Below, piece after piece: positions 7,792 to 19,500 of a stretch of 64,000 nt of DNA. Each line of letters starts with the position of its first letter. Within the stretch, counting starts at the first letter, position 1. The notes beneath the pieces are model-generated. The model had not been told where the DNA came from and made no database searches. It was given only the letters and a program-made list of their open reading frames with translations. Where the stretch lies: positions 2,518,170 to 2,582,169 of the forward strand of contig NZ_KB849239.1 in assembly GCF_000368085.1 (NCBI RefSeq), read 5' to 3'. Source of the DNA: Acinetobacter nosocomialis NIPH 2119. Its GTDB lineage: Bacteria; Pseudomonadota; Gammaproteobacteria; Pseudomonadales; Moraxellaceae. The position numbers were made by a program, and so were the translations under genes.

Positions 7792-8395
7792 ATATGTACC
7801 GTTATAAAATAATTTGTTGTTGTGTCTAAATGAGATAAAACAGCCGCAACTTTTACTCTAGGCAAAAAAAGCATGTAAAGGCCCCAAAGATGGCCCTAAG
7901 GCATCTCAAGTTTTATTGTTGATATGATTTTTTAGTCGTGACGAACTAAAGCCTGAAAACTCGAAAGTGATCAAACAACGCTAAAGACTAATCGGGAGGT
8001 GTAAAAAAAGTATGCACAGCCAACTCCTTATATGGGGAGTTCTGCCAAAGCATTAATAAAGAATTATGGTGGCAGAACGAAAGAGGGTTGACAGACTGGT
8101 ACGACGCCAGCACACCCGAAGGTGTCCCTCTCCCGTCCTACCGCTACGGGAGGAGACGAGGAGCTTACACACAGAACTATCCCTCAGACGGGAAAACTCT
8201 GATGCGGTCGTATGTGGTCTGTCAAAACCACCTGGCAATGTAGGCCAGCAGGCAAAGGATAATCTGAGAGTTTAGAAGTGTCAATGTGGAATTTATGACA
8301 AGTTTTCAAAATTCTTATTATTTTTCATTAGATTAACTAAATTATTATTTTAGATATTATATAAAGTTGTAGTTTTAAAATTTATCACAAGTTCG
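7792..8395. other. Long gene-free gap rich in inverted repeats
   Basis: 604 bases lie between two leftward genes. The first 90 and last 110 bases are AT-rich and featureless. In between are a terminator-like hairpin (AGATG at 7888-7892 with CATCT at 7902-7906, then TTTTATTGTT), a TTTAGTC/GA-CTAAA hairpin at 7931-7950, and the much more GC-rich folded block at about 8020-8260 described separately. Short reading frames on both strands across the block look non-coding. Confidence 0.6.
8022..8260 (+). ncRNA. Structured RNA candidate, possibly HEARO/omegaRNA-like
   Basis: Seen directly: TTGACAGAC (8088-8096) pairs with GTCTGTCAA (8217-8225), and after a small internal loop TACGAC (8100-8105) pairs with GTCGTA (8207-8212), closing a domain of about 140 bases. 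Inside it are ACACC-CGAA-GGTGT (8112-8125), a 7-bp hairpin CTCCCGT/ACGGGAG (8130-8136 with 8146-8152) and TCAGA/TCTGA (8184-8188 with 8198-8202). Flanking hairpins are AACTCC/GGAGTT (8022-8041), a 9-bp GTTCTGCCA/TGGCAGAAC pair (8039-8047 with 8070-8078; the two overlap and would compete) and CTGGC/GCCAG (8232-8248). The closed length and the CCCGTCC...GGGAGGAG core recall from memory the HEARO RNA that accompanies IscB/IsrB nucleases, but no such gene is present. The family is a guess, and the plus strand is chosen by that resemblance; the minus strand would give a UUCG tetraloop. Confidence 0.5.
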
Positions 8396-10450
8396 TTAAA
8401 CAAAATGAGCGCCTTGTGACTGAATCAGTTGCCCTACATTTACAGGCATTCCTAACAAGTAACCTTGGAACTGCTGACAGCCTAAACGCGTTAAAATTTC
8501 GACTTGCTGCTGAGTTTCCACCCCTTCGGCTGTTACGGTTAAGCCTAACTTTTTCGCCAAATGAATAATACTTTCTAAAATCACTTCTTCTTTGGAACCC
8601 GGTTTTAAATCGACAATAAAACCACGGTCAATTTTAAGCTCATCGACTGGTAAGTCTTTTAAATATAAGAAGCTTGAGTGCCCTGTTCCAAAGTCATCAA
8701 TTGCGACACGAATGCCCATATCACGCAGCCGCTCACAAGCACGAATGCTTAAGTCGATATGCCGCATTGCAGTTGATTCAGTAATTTCAATAATGAGGTG
8801 ATGAGGCTTAATTTGGTATTTTTTTAACAAACCTTCGAGGGTACTAAAGAGCTTTTTATTTTCAAACTGCAAAGCCGATAAATTGACTGCGATTGGATAA
8901 AACTGCGTATTGCTACGTTCCCATTCCTGAATTTGCTGGCAAGCTTGCTCAAGTGCCCAATATCCCATTGGAATAATTAAACCTGTCTTTTCTGCACCAC
9001 CAATAAACATATGTGGTGTCAGCATACCTAAAGACGGATGGTTCCAGCGAATGAGTGCCTCAACCCCACAAATCTCAAGATTGGTATTAAATTTAGGTTG
9101 GTAATAAAGAACAAATTGTTTTTCTTCGACTGCTTTATATAAATCATTGATCAGTTTTGACTGACTTCTGGTTTCTTGCTGGTGGGTTGAATAACTAAAG
9201 ACGGTGTAAGTATTGCGGCCCTGCTCTTTAGACATCAGCATGGCGGCATCGGCATTCATTAGCAGGTCTTGAACATTCTGCCCATGTTCAGGGAACAATG
9301 CGATGCCAAGGCTTGCCGAAATATTAATTTCTTTACCGGAAATCTGGTAACTGTCTTGAATAAGCTGCAATACTTTTTCAGCAAGTTGCATTGCCTCTTC
9401 AGTATCGGTATTTTCAGCTATTAATAAAAACTCATCTCCGCCAATCCTAAGCAACTTACACTTTTCATTGAGTTGCCAATGTAAGCGATTGGCCATTTGT
9501 ATAAGCAGTTGATCACCAATGTGGTGACCAAAGGCATCATTTACCGATTTAAAACGGTCTAAATCAATATAGAGAAAAGCAATTTTCTGGTCTTTATAAC
9601 GATGGTCTGACAGAAGAACTTCTGCGTAATCAACTAAATAAAGTCGGTTTGGTAGTTTAGTTAAGTTATCTTGAATGGAGAGATTGGCGAGTTCTTTATT
9701 GGCTTTACGGAGTTCTAAATTTCGTTGGTTCAGTCGTTGTTCCAGCACGGCGACAATAAAACTCGCGACCAGCACCAGACATGTAACTAGAATAATAGTA
9801 AACAGCAACAGGTCATGTTCAGCCTGATATTGGCTCACAAATTTATCGGTAATATTAGTCGCAATGAGTGCCGTATAGTGCATGCCCATAATGCTTAAAG
9901 TCATCATGACTGCAAAAGCGAGTTTTAAACTTACTCGATTACGCTCGCTCTCTTTTAATTTATACGCCAACAAAAAAGCTAGACCTGAACCACTCATGGC
10001 AATTAAGACAGAAAATAAAATGAGAAATGAGGTGTAATCTTTCTTATAAATATCAATATTCCAGCCCAGCATACTCACATAATATGAAGCTGAAATACCA
10101 ATGCCCATAATGACTGAGCTTAAAACCAACCTAAATAATGGTAGTGTAAAACGGGAAGTGAGCCAAATTGCCACACAAGAAAGTACAGCACTAATACCAA
10201 AAGAAAGCGTAATTAAAGAAAGATTAGCGTTGGCAGTTTCAAATAAATGATAAGCATGCATGCCAACAATATGGACAATACTAATAGCCGCAGCGAGTAA
10301 TAATCCATTAAATAATAAAATAAGCGGTTCAATCTTTTGATAGGCTTGCTTAAATATTAATTGCTCCATGGAAATCACAATATAGCAAATAGCGCCAGCC
10401 GCAATAAAAGAGCCGACGATCAATGTGCTATCGTAATCAACATGACCCAT
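8396..10450 (-). CDS. MHYT-GGDEF-EAL membrane protein (cyclic-di-GMP turnover)
   Basis: A 684-residue protein. Residues 1 to about 235 form a multi-span membrane domain with MHYT-type motifs (MHAYHL, SYYVSML, MGMHYTALIA), a family proposed to sense oxygen, CO or NO through bound metal. A GGDEF domain follows with an intact RIGGDEFLLI active site, then an EAL domain with GVEALIRWNHP, EITEST, DDFGTGHSS, LKIDRGFI and AEGVET. Both diguanylate cyclase and phosphodiesterase residues are therefore visible, and either activity, or both, is possible. GGAAG precedes the ATG at a good distance. It is an apparent single-gene unit; a 14-bp palindrome lies 225 bases upstream. Likely role: adjusting c-di-GMP for surface behaviour. 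Confidence 0.92.
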   Translation of the reverse strand: MGHVDYDSTLIVGSFIAAGAICYIVISMEQLIFKQAYQKIEPLILLFNGLLLAAAISIVHIVGMHAYHLFETANANLSLITLSFGISAVLSCVAIWLTSRFTLPLFRLVLSSVIMGIGISASYYVSMLGWNIDIYKKDYTSFLILFSVLIAMSGSGLAFLLAYKLKESERNRVSLKLAFAVMMTLSIMGMHYTALIATNITDKFVSQYQAEHDLLLFTIILVTCLVLVASFIVAVLEQRLNQRNLELRKANKELANLSIQDNLTKLPNRLYLVDYAEVLLSDHRYKDQKIAFLYIDLDRFKSVNDAFGHHIGDQLLIQMANRLHWQLNEKCKLLRIGGDEFLLIAENTDTEEAMQLAEKVLQLIQDSYQISGKEINISASLGIALFPEHGQNVQDLLMNADAAMLMSKEQGRNTYTVFSYSTHQQETRSQSKLINDLYKAVEEKQFVLYYQPKFNTNLEICGVEALIRWNHPSLGMLTPHMFIGGAEKTGLIIPMGYWALEQACQQIQEWERSNTQFYPIAVNLSALQFENKKLFSTLEGLLKKYQIKPHHLIIEITESTAMRHIDLSIRACERLRDMGIRVAIDDFGTGHSSFLYLKDLPVDELKIDRGFIVDLKPGSKEEVILESIIHLAKKLGLTVTAEGVETQQQVEILTRLGCQQFQGYLLGMPVNVGQLIQSQGAHFV

Positions 10451-10734
10451 ATTGGACTTCCATGATTATTCAATACTTTTTTTTATTTTGTTCAATTCAT
10501 TGCACAAAATACAATTAAACACGTTAAAGAAAAATAGTAAATTCGACTTTTTTGGTCAGTTATAAACAATAACATTATCTAACATTTGGTCAAGTATTTT
10601 TTACTTTAGAAATCAATAAAGTAAACAAAAATTAAGCATCCAATTATATGAAAAATATAGGATTTCTTAAATCTAGGTCAATTGACCTTAATGATGTTTT
10701 TTTAAGCTTATTTTAGCTGCTCTAAAATAAAAAA
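10451..10734. other. AT-rich gap upstream of the c-di-GMP gene
   Basis: Mostly low-complexity AT-rich sequence. The one marked element is the perfect 14-bp palindrome AGGTCAATTGACCT at 10675-10688, suited to binding a dimeric regulator. No reading frame looks coding. Confidence 0.5.
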
Positions 10735-10753
10735 ACCCTGCATGAAGCAGGGT
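10735..10753 (-). terminator. ilvC: Rho-independent terminator of the ilv operon
   Basis: A 7-bp stem (ACCCTGC 10735-10741 with GCAGGGT 10747-10753), followed by a T-run on the minus strand. It lies 160 bases after the present ilvC stop, but only about 25 bases after the duplicate ilvC stop codon at 10778, which suggests that the left copy marks the original gene end. Confidence 0.75.
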
Positions 10754-10777
10754 CTTTTTAAACAATAGAAAAGAGTA

Positions 10778-10825
10778 TTAGTTTTTCTCTTTATCTACGA
10801 TCTTGTTTGCTTGAATCCAAGGTAT
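10778..10825 (-). repeat. Duplicate of the last 48 bases of ilvC
   Basis: Positions 10778-10825 repeat 10913-10960 at 47 of 48 bases (one T/C difference at 10823/10958, which changes the first Met codon of the tail to Ile). The copy encodes [14 protein letters not shown] plus a stop, with no upstream gene body. It is a direct repeat offset by 135 bases, with an 87-base insert between the copies. Confidence 0.9.
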
Positions 10826-10912
10826 GAGCAAGGACTAGTAGAGCATTGCTCTACCCGAGCGCAAGAGCGAAGTTTTACTTCGCTAACGCGCGTTTCAAGC
10901 TAAAGAAAAAAC
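10826..10912. mobile_element. 87-base hairpin-rich insert between the ilvC tail repeats
   Basis: The insert holds GTAGAGCA-T-TGCTCTAC (10838-10854) and AGCGAAGT-TTT-ACTTCGCT (10866-10884) and a GC-rich ACGCGCG stretch, unlike the surrounding AT-rich DNA. Flanked by a 48-base direct repeat of the host gene end, it looks like a small non-coding element inserted at, or left behind at, the ilvC 3' end. No transposase is present; classification as mobile is inference. Confidence 0.4.
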
Positions 10913-11941
<1,029 letters not shown>

Positions 11942-11961
11942 CTAAAATACTTTTTAAAAAA

Positions 11962-12453
11962 TTAAATGGCTAAAACTTTTTCGCCACGGGCGATACCTGA
12001 TACACCTGAGCGAACGACTTCAAGAATGGTGTTTTCTGCAAGCGCATCGATAAAACCATCTAATTTTTCAGTTGTCCCTGCTATTTGAATGGTATAGGTC
12101 GTTGGTGTCACGTCTACAATTTGCGCACGGAAAATATCCGCAGTGCGCTTAATTTCAGCACGTGAAGCACCTAATGCTTTTACTTTGATTAGCATGAGTT
12201 CACGTTCAATGTGTGAACCTTCTGATAAATCAACTACTTTTACCACCTCAACAAGTTTGTTGAGCTGTTTCGTAATTTGTTCGATCTTATGGTCATCGCC
12301 ATAAGTCGTTAACGTCAAACGCGATAATGTCGGATCTTCGGTTGGTGCAACATTTAAAGTTTCAATGTTGTAGTTACGTTGGCTGAATAAGCCCACCAAA
12401 CGAGAAAGCGCACCAGCTTCGTTTTCAACGAGTACAGAAATAATATGTCTCAT
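11962..12453 (-). CDS. ilvH: Acetolactate synthase small (regulatory) subunit
   Basis: A 163-residue IlvH/IlvN-type protein: an N-terminal ACT domain ([35 protein letters not shown]) and a C-terminal ACT-like domain ending in IARGEKVL. The small subunit stimulates the catalytic subunit and provides valine feedback inhibition. Its ATG overlaps the stop of the large-subunit gene by one base (TAATG), consistent with balanced, translationally coupled production of the two subunits. The length is normal for the family. Confidence 0.96.
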   Translation of the reverse strand: MRHIISVLVENEAGALSRLVGLFSQRNYNIETLNVAPTEDPTLSRLTLTTYGDDHKIEQITKQLNKLVEVVKVVDLSEGSHIERELMLIKVKALGASRAEIKRTADIFRAQIVDVTPTTYTIQIAGTTEKLDGFIDALAENTILEVVRSGVSGIARGEKVLAI

Positions 12454-14177
12454 TAAATGCGCTCCCCTTTAGAAATCCACATGTCACGCATAGATTGACC
12501 TGCAACCTGCATTGGATAAACGTGTTCGCTACGGTCAACCATAACATTGATAAATACGCATTTATCATTGATGGCCATTGCTTCTGCAAGCTTAGATTCA
12601 AGTTCATCGGCATGATTAATTTGAATGCCTACATGACCATAAGCTTCCATTAACTTGGCAAAGTCAGGTAATGACTCAACATAAGAACTTGAATGACGAC
12701 CTTCATAGTTCATATCTTGCCATTGTTTCACCATACCTAAAGCACGGTTGTTCAAGCACAAGATTTTTACGTTCAAGCCATATTGTTTACAGGTTGAAAG
12801 TTCCTGAATACACATCTGAATTGAAGCTTCACCCGTAATACAAACAACTTGTTGGTCAGGGAAAGCAAGCTTCGCAGCCATTGCATAAGGTAAGCCAACA
12901 CCCATGGTGCCAAGACCACCTGAGTTGATCCATTGACGAGGACGTTTATACTTATAATAAAGTGCACCAAACATCTGATGTTGACCAACGTCAGAAGTAA
13001 TGATGGCATCACCATTGGTTACTTTATATAAAGTTTCAACAACCTGCTGTGGCTTCATGGTGCCATCAGATGGGTTTTCATATTTCAAACCATGAACTTT
13101 GCGCCATTCATTAATTTGAGACCACCAAGCCGCAATTGCTTCAGGATTTGGTTTAGACACATTTAACTGTTTTAACTGTGCCAACATTTCTTGAAGAACA
13201 GGCTCTACTGCACCAACGATCGGGATATGCGCCATAATCGTTTTTGAAATGGTCGCAGGATCGATATCGACATGAATCACTTTTGAGTTCGGGCAGAATT
13301 TGGCTGGGTTATTTGTTACGCGGTCATCAAAACGCGCACCAATCGCCAAAATTACATCTGCATGGTGCATTGCCATATTGGCTTCGTATGTACCGTGCAT
13401 GCCCAACATGCCAATAAATTGTGGATCGTCGCCTGGGAATCCGCCTAACCCCATAAGTGTGTTAGTTACCGGATAACCAAGTAAATGTGCAAGTTCGGTT
13501 AATAACGCAGAAGCATTACCTTGTACGACACCACCGCCTGTATAAATAACAGGACGTTTTGCAGTAAGTAATTCATCAATTGCTTTACGAATTTGACCAG
13601 AGTGGCCACGTGAAGGCGGTTGATATGAACGCATCTTCACTTTTTCAGGGTATTCGTAGGCAAACTTTTCTGCAGGGTTCGTCGCATCTTTAGGAATATC
13701 AACTACAACTGGACCAGGGCGCCCACTTGACGCGATATAGAATGCTTTTTTAATAATTGCAGGAATTTCACTCGCGTGACGGACCTGAAAGCTGTGTTTC
13801 ACGATAGGACGTGAAATACCAACCATGTCAGTTTCCTGGAAAGCGTCTTCACCAATCAGATGTGATGCAACCTGGCCAGACAAAATCACCATTGGGATTG
13901 AGTCCATATAAGCTGTTGCAATTGGAGTTACTGTATTGGTTGCGCCCGGACCAGAAGTGACCAGTACTACGCCAGTCTTACCTGTAGCACGCGAGTAGGC
14001 ATCTGCCATATGACCAGCAGCTTGCTCATGGCGCACGAGGTAATGATTGATTTTGTCTTGTTGAAATAGCGCATCATAAATATGTAATACAGCGCCGCCT
14101 GGATAACCAAAAACATGTTCAACGCCTTCGTCCGCAAGAGCACGAACGAGCATTTCACCACCAGATAAAAGTTCCAA
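12453..14177 (-). CDS. ilvI: Acetolactate synthase large (catalytic) subunit
   Basis: A 574-residue thiamine-diphosphate enzyme. N-terminal PYR domain residues include [16 protein letters not shown] and the catalytic glutamate in [16 protein letters not shown]; the central FAD-binding domain has [28 protein letters not shown]; the C-terminal PP domain has [15 protein letters not shown], which holds part of the Mg/ThDP motif. It condenses two pyruvates to acetolactate, or pyruvate with 2-oxobutyrate, at the start of branched-chain amino acid synthesis. The start is a TTG at 14177, supported by GGTGA six bases earlier and by the conserved [14 protein letters not shown] opening. It is the first gene of the operon with ilvH and ilvC. 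Note GEAS in place of the more usual GDGS (Asp to Glu, a conservative change). Confidence 0.95.
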   Translation of the reverse strand: MELLSGGEMLVRALADEGVEHVFGYPGGAVLHIYDALFQQDKINHYLVRHEQAAGHMADAYSRATGKTGVVLVTSGPGATNTVTPIATAYMDSIPMVILSGQVASHLIGEDAFQETDMVGISRPIVKHSFQVRHASEIPAIIKKAFYIASSGRPGPVVVDIPKDATNPAEKFAYEYPEKVKMRSYQPPSRGHSGQIRKAIDELLTAKRPVIYTGGGVVQGNASALLTELAHLLGYPVTNTLMGLGGFPGDDPQFIGMLGMHGTYEANMAMHHADVILAIGARFDDRVTNNPAKFCPNSKVIHVDIDPATISKTIMAHIPIVGAVEPVLQEMLAQLKQLNVSKPNPEAIAAWWSQINEWRKVHGLKYENPSDGTMKPQQVVETLYKVTNGDAIITSDVGQHQMFGALYYKYKRPRQWINSGGLGTMGVGLPYAMAAKLAFPDQQVVCITGEASIQMCIQELSTCKQYGLNVKILCLNNRALGMVKQWQDMNYEGRHSSSYVESLPDFAKLMEAYGHVGIQINHADELESKLAEAMAINDKCVFINVMVDRSEHVYPMQVAGQSMRDMWISKGERI

Positions 14178-14680
14178 CGTGATTCACCCTAAAATTTTTA
14201 TCACTATTTATGGAAGGCACAAATAGTGTTTCATTCATTGAATTGTCTGCACTGTTATAGCACACATATTGTCTAGTTTTCGTTGCAATAGAAAAATTTC
14301 TGTTTTTCAGCCGTATAAGCTGTTTTAACATTAATAAAGCATGTCTGGATATACATACTTTAGTAAAATCAATCTCTCGGCTAGAGAGAATGTCTATTAC
14401 AAAACATGATATTTATTCGAAGGGTGATCGAGTAAATACATATAAAACTAGAGAAAGCATTTTTGTTGTTTCTATATATAAAGTCAAGAATAAAGAAATG
14501 GTTTTTCCATAAAAAGTTTTAGCTGTTGTTTTTTTAATCTAATATTAAGCCGTAAATTTGTTCATCCCCTCTCCATTTTTATTAAAAAAACACTCTTTTT
14601 TATATAAAACCATGCATTCTAAATTGCTTATTTATGAACTTTATTTAAATATAGTCAGTATTTTTTGGGGAACATCTAAT
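14178..14680. promoter_or_regulatory. Divergent upstream region of ilvI and the DUF4124 gene
   Basis: 503 AT-rich bases between divergent genes, expected to hold both promoters. A hairpin TCTCTC-GGCTA-GAGAGA stands at 14373-14389. I could not identify a branched-chain leader peptide or an attenuator by eye, nor fix promoter elements. In-frame upstream codons for the rightward gene exist from 14558 but look untranslated. Confidence 0.35.
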
Positions 14681-15034
14681 ATGAATTTATCTTATTTAAA
14701 AACAAGCTTATATACAGTAATCACCACAGCAATTTTAGTTTGCTCAACTCAAAGTCAGGCCGAGCAGTATTATAAATGGGTAGATAAAAACGGCTCGACA
14801 CATTACACCACGACGCCACCACCTAAGGGTGCGAAACATTTGAACAAAGTTTCAACTTACGGTACCCAGCCTTCTGTAAAGAATCCGACATCAAACCCAG
14901 AACAACCAGCTCAGACTAAAACAGATAAAGCCGTACCAGAAGCAGCTAACGCCACGCAGGAAAAAACTGCACCTGCAGTAGCAGCTTCACCTGCTGCACC
15001 CGCACCTGCTCCATCAGCTTCAGCACCACGATAA
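14681..15034 (+). CDS. DUF4124 domain secreted protein
   Basis: A 117-residue protein with a signal peptide (residues 1 to about 27, ending near SQAEQ), the DUF4124 core YYKWVDKNGSTHYTTTPPPKGAK, and a low-complexity tail rich in Ala, Pro and Ser. The domain is small, periplasmic and of unknown function; it is widespread in gammaproteobacteria. The ATG at 14681 is chosen because GGGGAAC lies ten bases before it and the signal peptide starts there; an in-frame ATG at 14558 would add 41 unlikely residues. It lies alone between the ilv operon and leuS. Confidence 0.8.
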   Translation: MNLSYLKTSLYTVITTAILVCSTQSQAEQYYKWVDKNGSTHYTTTPPPKGAKHLNKVSTYGTQPSVKNPTSNPEQPAQTKTDKAVPEAANATQEKTAPAVAASPAAPAPAPSASAPR

Positions 15035-15146
15035 GTAAAATGAGAGTGGTGAATACTTTCACCACTCTTCTCGGATTTAAAATAAAGAAGAATAAGTTGG
15101 GAAATTTTTATAGCGCATATTAAAAGATAAAATCGTGATCTAAAAA

Positions 15147-15176
15147 CTGACATTTTCCTCTATTTTGCGCTATGCT
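15147..15176 (+). promoter_or_regulatory. Probable promoter of leuS-lptE-holA
   Basis: CTGACA (15147-15152) and TATGCT (15171-15176), separated by 18 bases, match sigma-70 -35 and -10 elements and lie 45 bases before the leuS start. Confidence 0.5.
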
Positions 15177-15212
15177 GTGCAGCAATCTTTCATTTCAATT
15201 TTCGTTGTATAG

Positions 15213-17846
<2,634 letters not shown>

Positions 17847-17873
17847 TTACAGGTATTAATGAGAGGATCAAGC

Positions 17874-18383
17874 ATGCACTTAGCCCAACGTTTAGCCGCT
17901 GTTGTTTTAACCTTAGGCCTTAGTGCAGGCTTAGTCGGGTGTGGTTTCCATTTAAAAGGAACTAACCCGACTGCGACTCCACTTGTTTATAAAAAGTTGA
18001 GCCTTGAGTTACCGGCAAAAACCGATGACTTAGAAACACAATTAAAAGTGTACTTAACAGCAAATGGCGTTCAGCTCACCAATGACAACGACGCCTATGT
18101 TCTTCATGTTTTAGAGTACACGCCTCGTCGTCAACTTCTAAATGGTAAGCTTACAGAAGTTCTATTACGTCTGACTGTGACTTTCCAAATTGAAGACCGT
18201 CAAGGGAATAAAATTACCGAGCCTCGTACTTTAACCGCAGCTCGTAGTTATCAATACGACTTGGCAACTGTCAACACTGAAAACCAGCAAGAAGGTTACT
18301 TGCAACGTATTGTGATTGATGACATTGCTCAGCAAATTACTCGTCAAATTTCAGCTAATCGCTTACCAAAAGCTCAACCATAA
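17874..18383 (+). CDS. lptE: LPS-assembly lipoprotein LptE
   Basis: A 169-residue outer-membrane lipoprotein. A signal peptide ends in the lipobox LVGC (LSAGLVGCGFHLKG), and the GFHLKG start of the mature protein is typical of LptE (RlpB). LptE plugs the LptD barrel and assists insertion of lipopolysaccharide or lipooligosaccharide into the outer membrane. The ATG at 17874 has GAGAGG seven bases upstream and is preferred to the ATG at 17859. It lies 27 bases after leuS and 20 before holA, in the conserved leuS-lptE-holA order. Confidence 0.93.
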   Translation: MHLAQRLAAVVLTLGLSAGLVGCGFHLKGTNPTATPLVYKKLSLELPAKTDDLETQLKVYLTANGVQLTNDNDAYVLHVLEYTPRRQLLNGKLTEVLLRLTVTFQIEDRQGNKITEPRTLTAARSYQYDLATVNTENQQEGYLQRIVIDDIAQQITRQISANRLPKAQP

Positions 18384-18403
18384 GATTTATCTATTCTTTA
18401 GTA

Positions 18404-19393
18404 ATGAAACTTGACTACTTACAAGCCCTTAAACGCATTCCGGAAGCTCGGGGTGCGTGGATCCTGCATGGTCAGGAACCATTACTTGAACAAAATTTAC
18501 TAGATACTTTCCGTAAAAGCTGGCAGCAACAAGACATTGAAAGACAGCGCTATGACATTAGTAGTGTGAGTGACTGGAAAAATGTGTTTAATGCCCTGAA
18601 CAGCTTGTCTTTATTTTCACAGCAACTTGCTATTGAAGTTCACGGCAATATCAAGCCCGATGCAAATGGTTTAAAACAGCTTAAAAGTTATATTCAGCAT
18701 AATGAAACCAACCTGCTGTTAATTGTTTTACCCAAACAAGATAGCAGTAGCTTAAAGTCTGCTTTTTTCCAAGTTGTTGAAGCAAACGGCGTTGTTGTTG
18801 CTCTTACTGCAAACTATCCGCAAGACCGCCAAAGAATTTTAGCTGCTGAAGCAGAAAAGCTTGAAATTCAACTCGACAATGATGCTTGGCAGTGGCTCAT
18901 GCAGCATCATGAGCACAATTTACTCGCAGCTAAAAATAGTTTGATGCGCGTAAGAGATACTTTCCCAGACCAGAAACTGATTCAAATTGAACAGTTATAT
19001 GCTTGTTTGCAAGATCAGTCTCGTTACACCACTTATGATTTAAGCGATGCTTTATTAGAAGGCAATCTTGCTCAGTCTATTAAGATTTTCCAATATTTAA
19101 TTGGTTCGGGTGAACCAGAAAGTCTGATCTTATGGACATTAAGTAAAGAAATGCGTTTATTAATGCAGTTGTTTGAACAGCCACACAATGCATTGCAACT
19201 CGGTATTTGGAAAACCAAAGTTAGCTTATATCAACAAGCTTTAAGAAGACTCAATCCACAGCAATTTTTGGGATGGTCTGCTCTACTCTTGCAAATCGAT
19301 GCGGCAATTAAAGGCATGTCTAATGAAAATGCCGAACATTTAATGCAACAAGCGATTGCCGAGTTGTGTGGGAAAACATTATTTATACAATAG
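18404..19393 (+). CDS. holA: DNA polymerase III delta subunit
   Basis: A 329-residue HolA-family protein. The opening KLDYLQALKRIPEARGAWILHGQEPLLEQNLLDTFRKSW, the LSLFSQQLAIEVH segment and the C-terminal helical collar domain with DALLEGNLAQSIKIFQYLIGSGEPESLILWTLSKEMRLL are characteristic. Delta opens the beta sliding clamp within the clamp-loader complex during replication. The position directly after lptE supports the call. The length is slightly under the E. coli protein but normal for the family. Confidence 0.94.
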   Translation: MKLDYLQALKRIPEARGAWILHGQEPLLEQNLLDTFRKSWQQQDIERQRYDISSVSDWKNVFNALNSLSLFSQQLAIEVHGNIKPDANGLKQLKSYIQHNETNLLLIVLPKQDSSSLKSAFFQVVEANGVVVALTANYPQDRQRILAAEAEKLEIQLDNDAWQWLMQHHEHNLLAAKNSLMRVRDTFPDQKLIQIEQLYACLQDQSRYTTYDLSDALLEGNLAQSIKIFQYLIGSGEPESLILWTLSKEMRLLMQLFEQPHNALQLGIWKTKVSLYQQALRRLNPQQFLGWSALLLQIDAAIKGMSNENAEHLMQQAIAELCGKTLFIQ

Positions 19394-19500
19394 AGCGGCC
19401 AAATCCTTTGTCTGCTTTGTTGAAATATCATAAAAATTCACGTTTTATCCTCAATTGACTCTTATACTAATTAAAATTTTAGACTTTTCGACCTCTCGCC

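Noticed and set aside
8112..8125. Reading the 8.0-8.26 kb RNA from the minus strand because the hairpin would have a UUCG tetraloop
   Set aside because: Stems work in both directions; the overall order of elements resembles HEARO only on the plus strand. Kept as an uncertainty rather than a separate call.
8022..8260. Group II intron or retron RNA
   Set aside because: I see no domain V-like hairpin with a catalytic AGC/GAAA layout and no reverse-transcriptase gene nearby.
8053..8275. Short open frames on both strands across the folded block (61 and 69 residues)
   Set aside because: They cross opposite strands of the same stems, have no family resemblance and no ribosome-binding site; the open frames follow from GC-rich hairpins.
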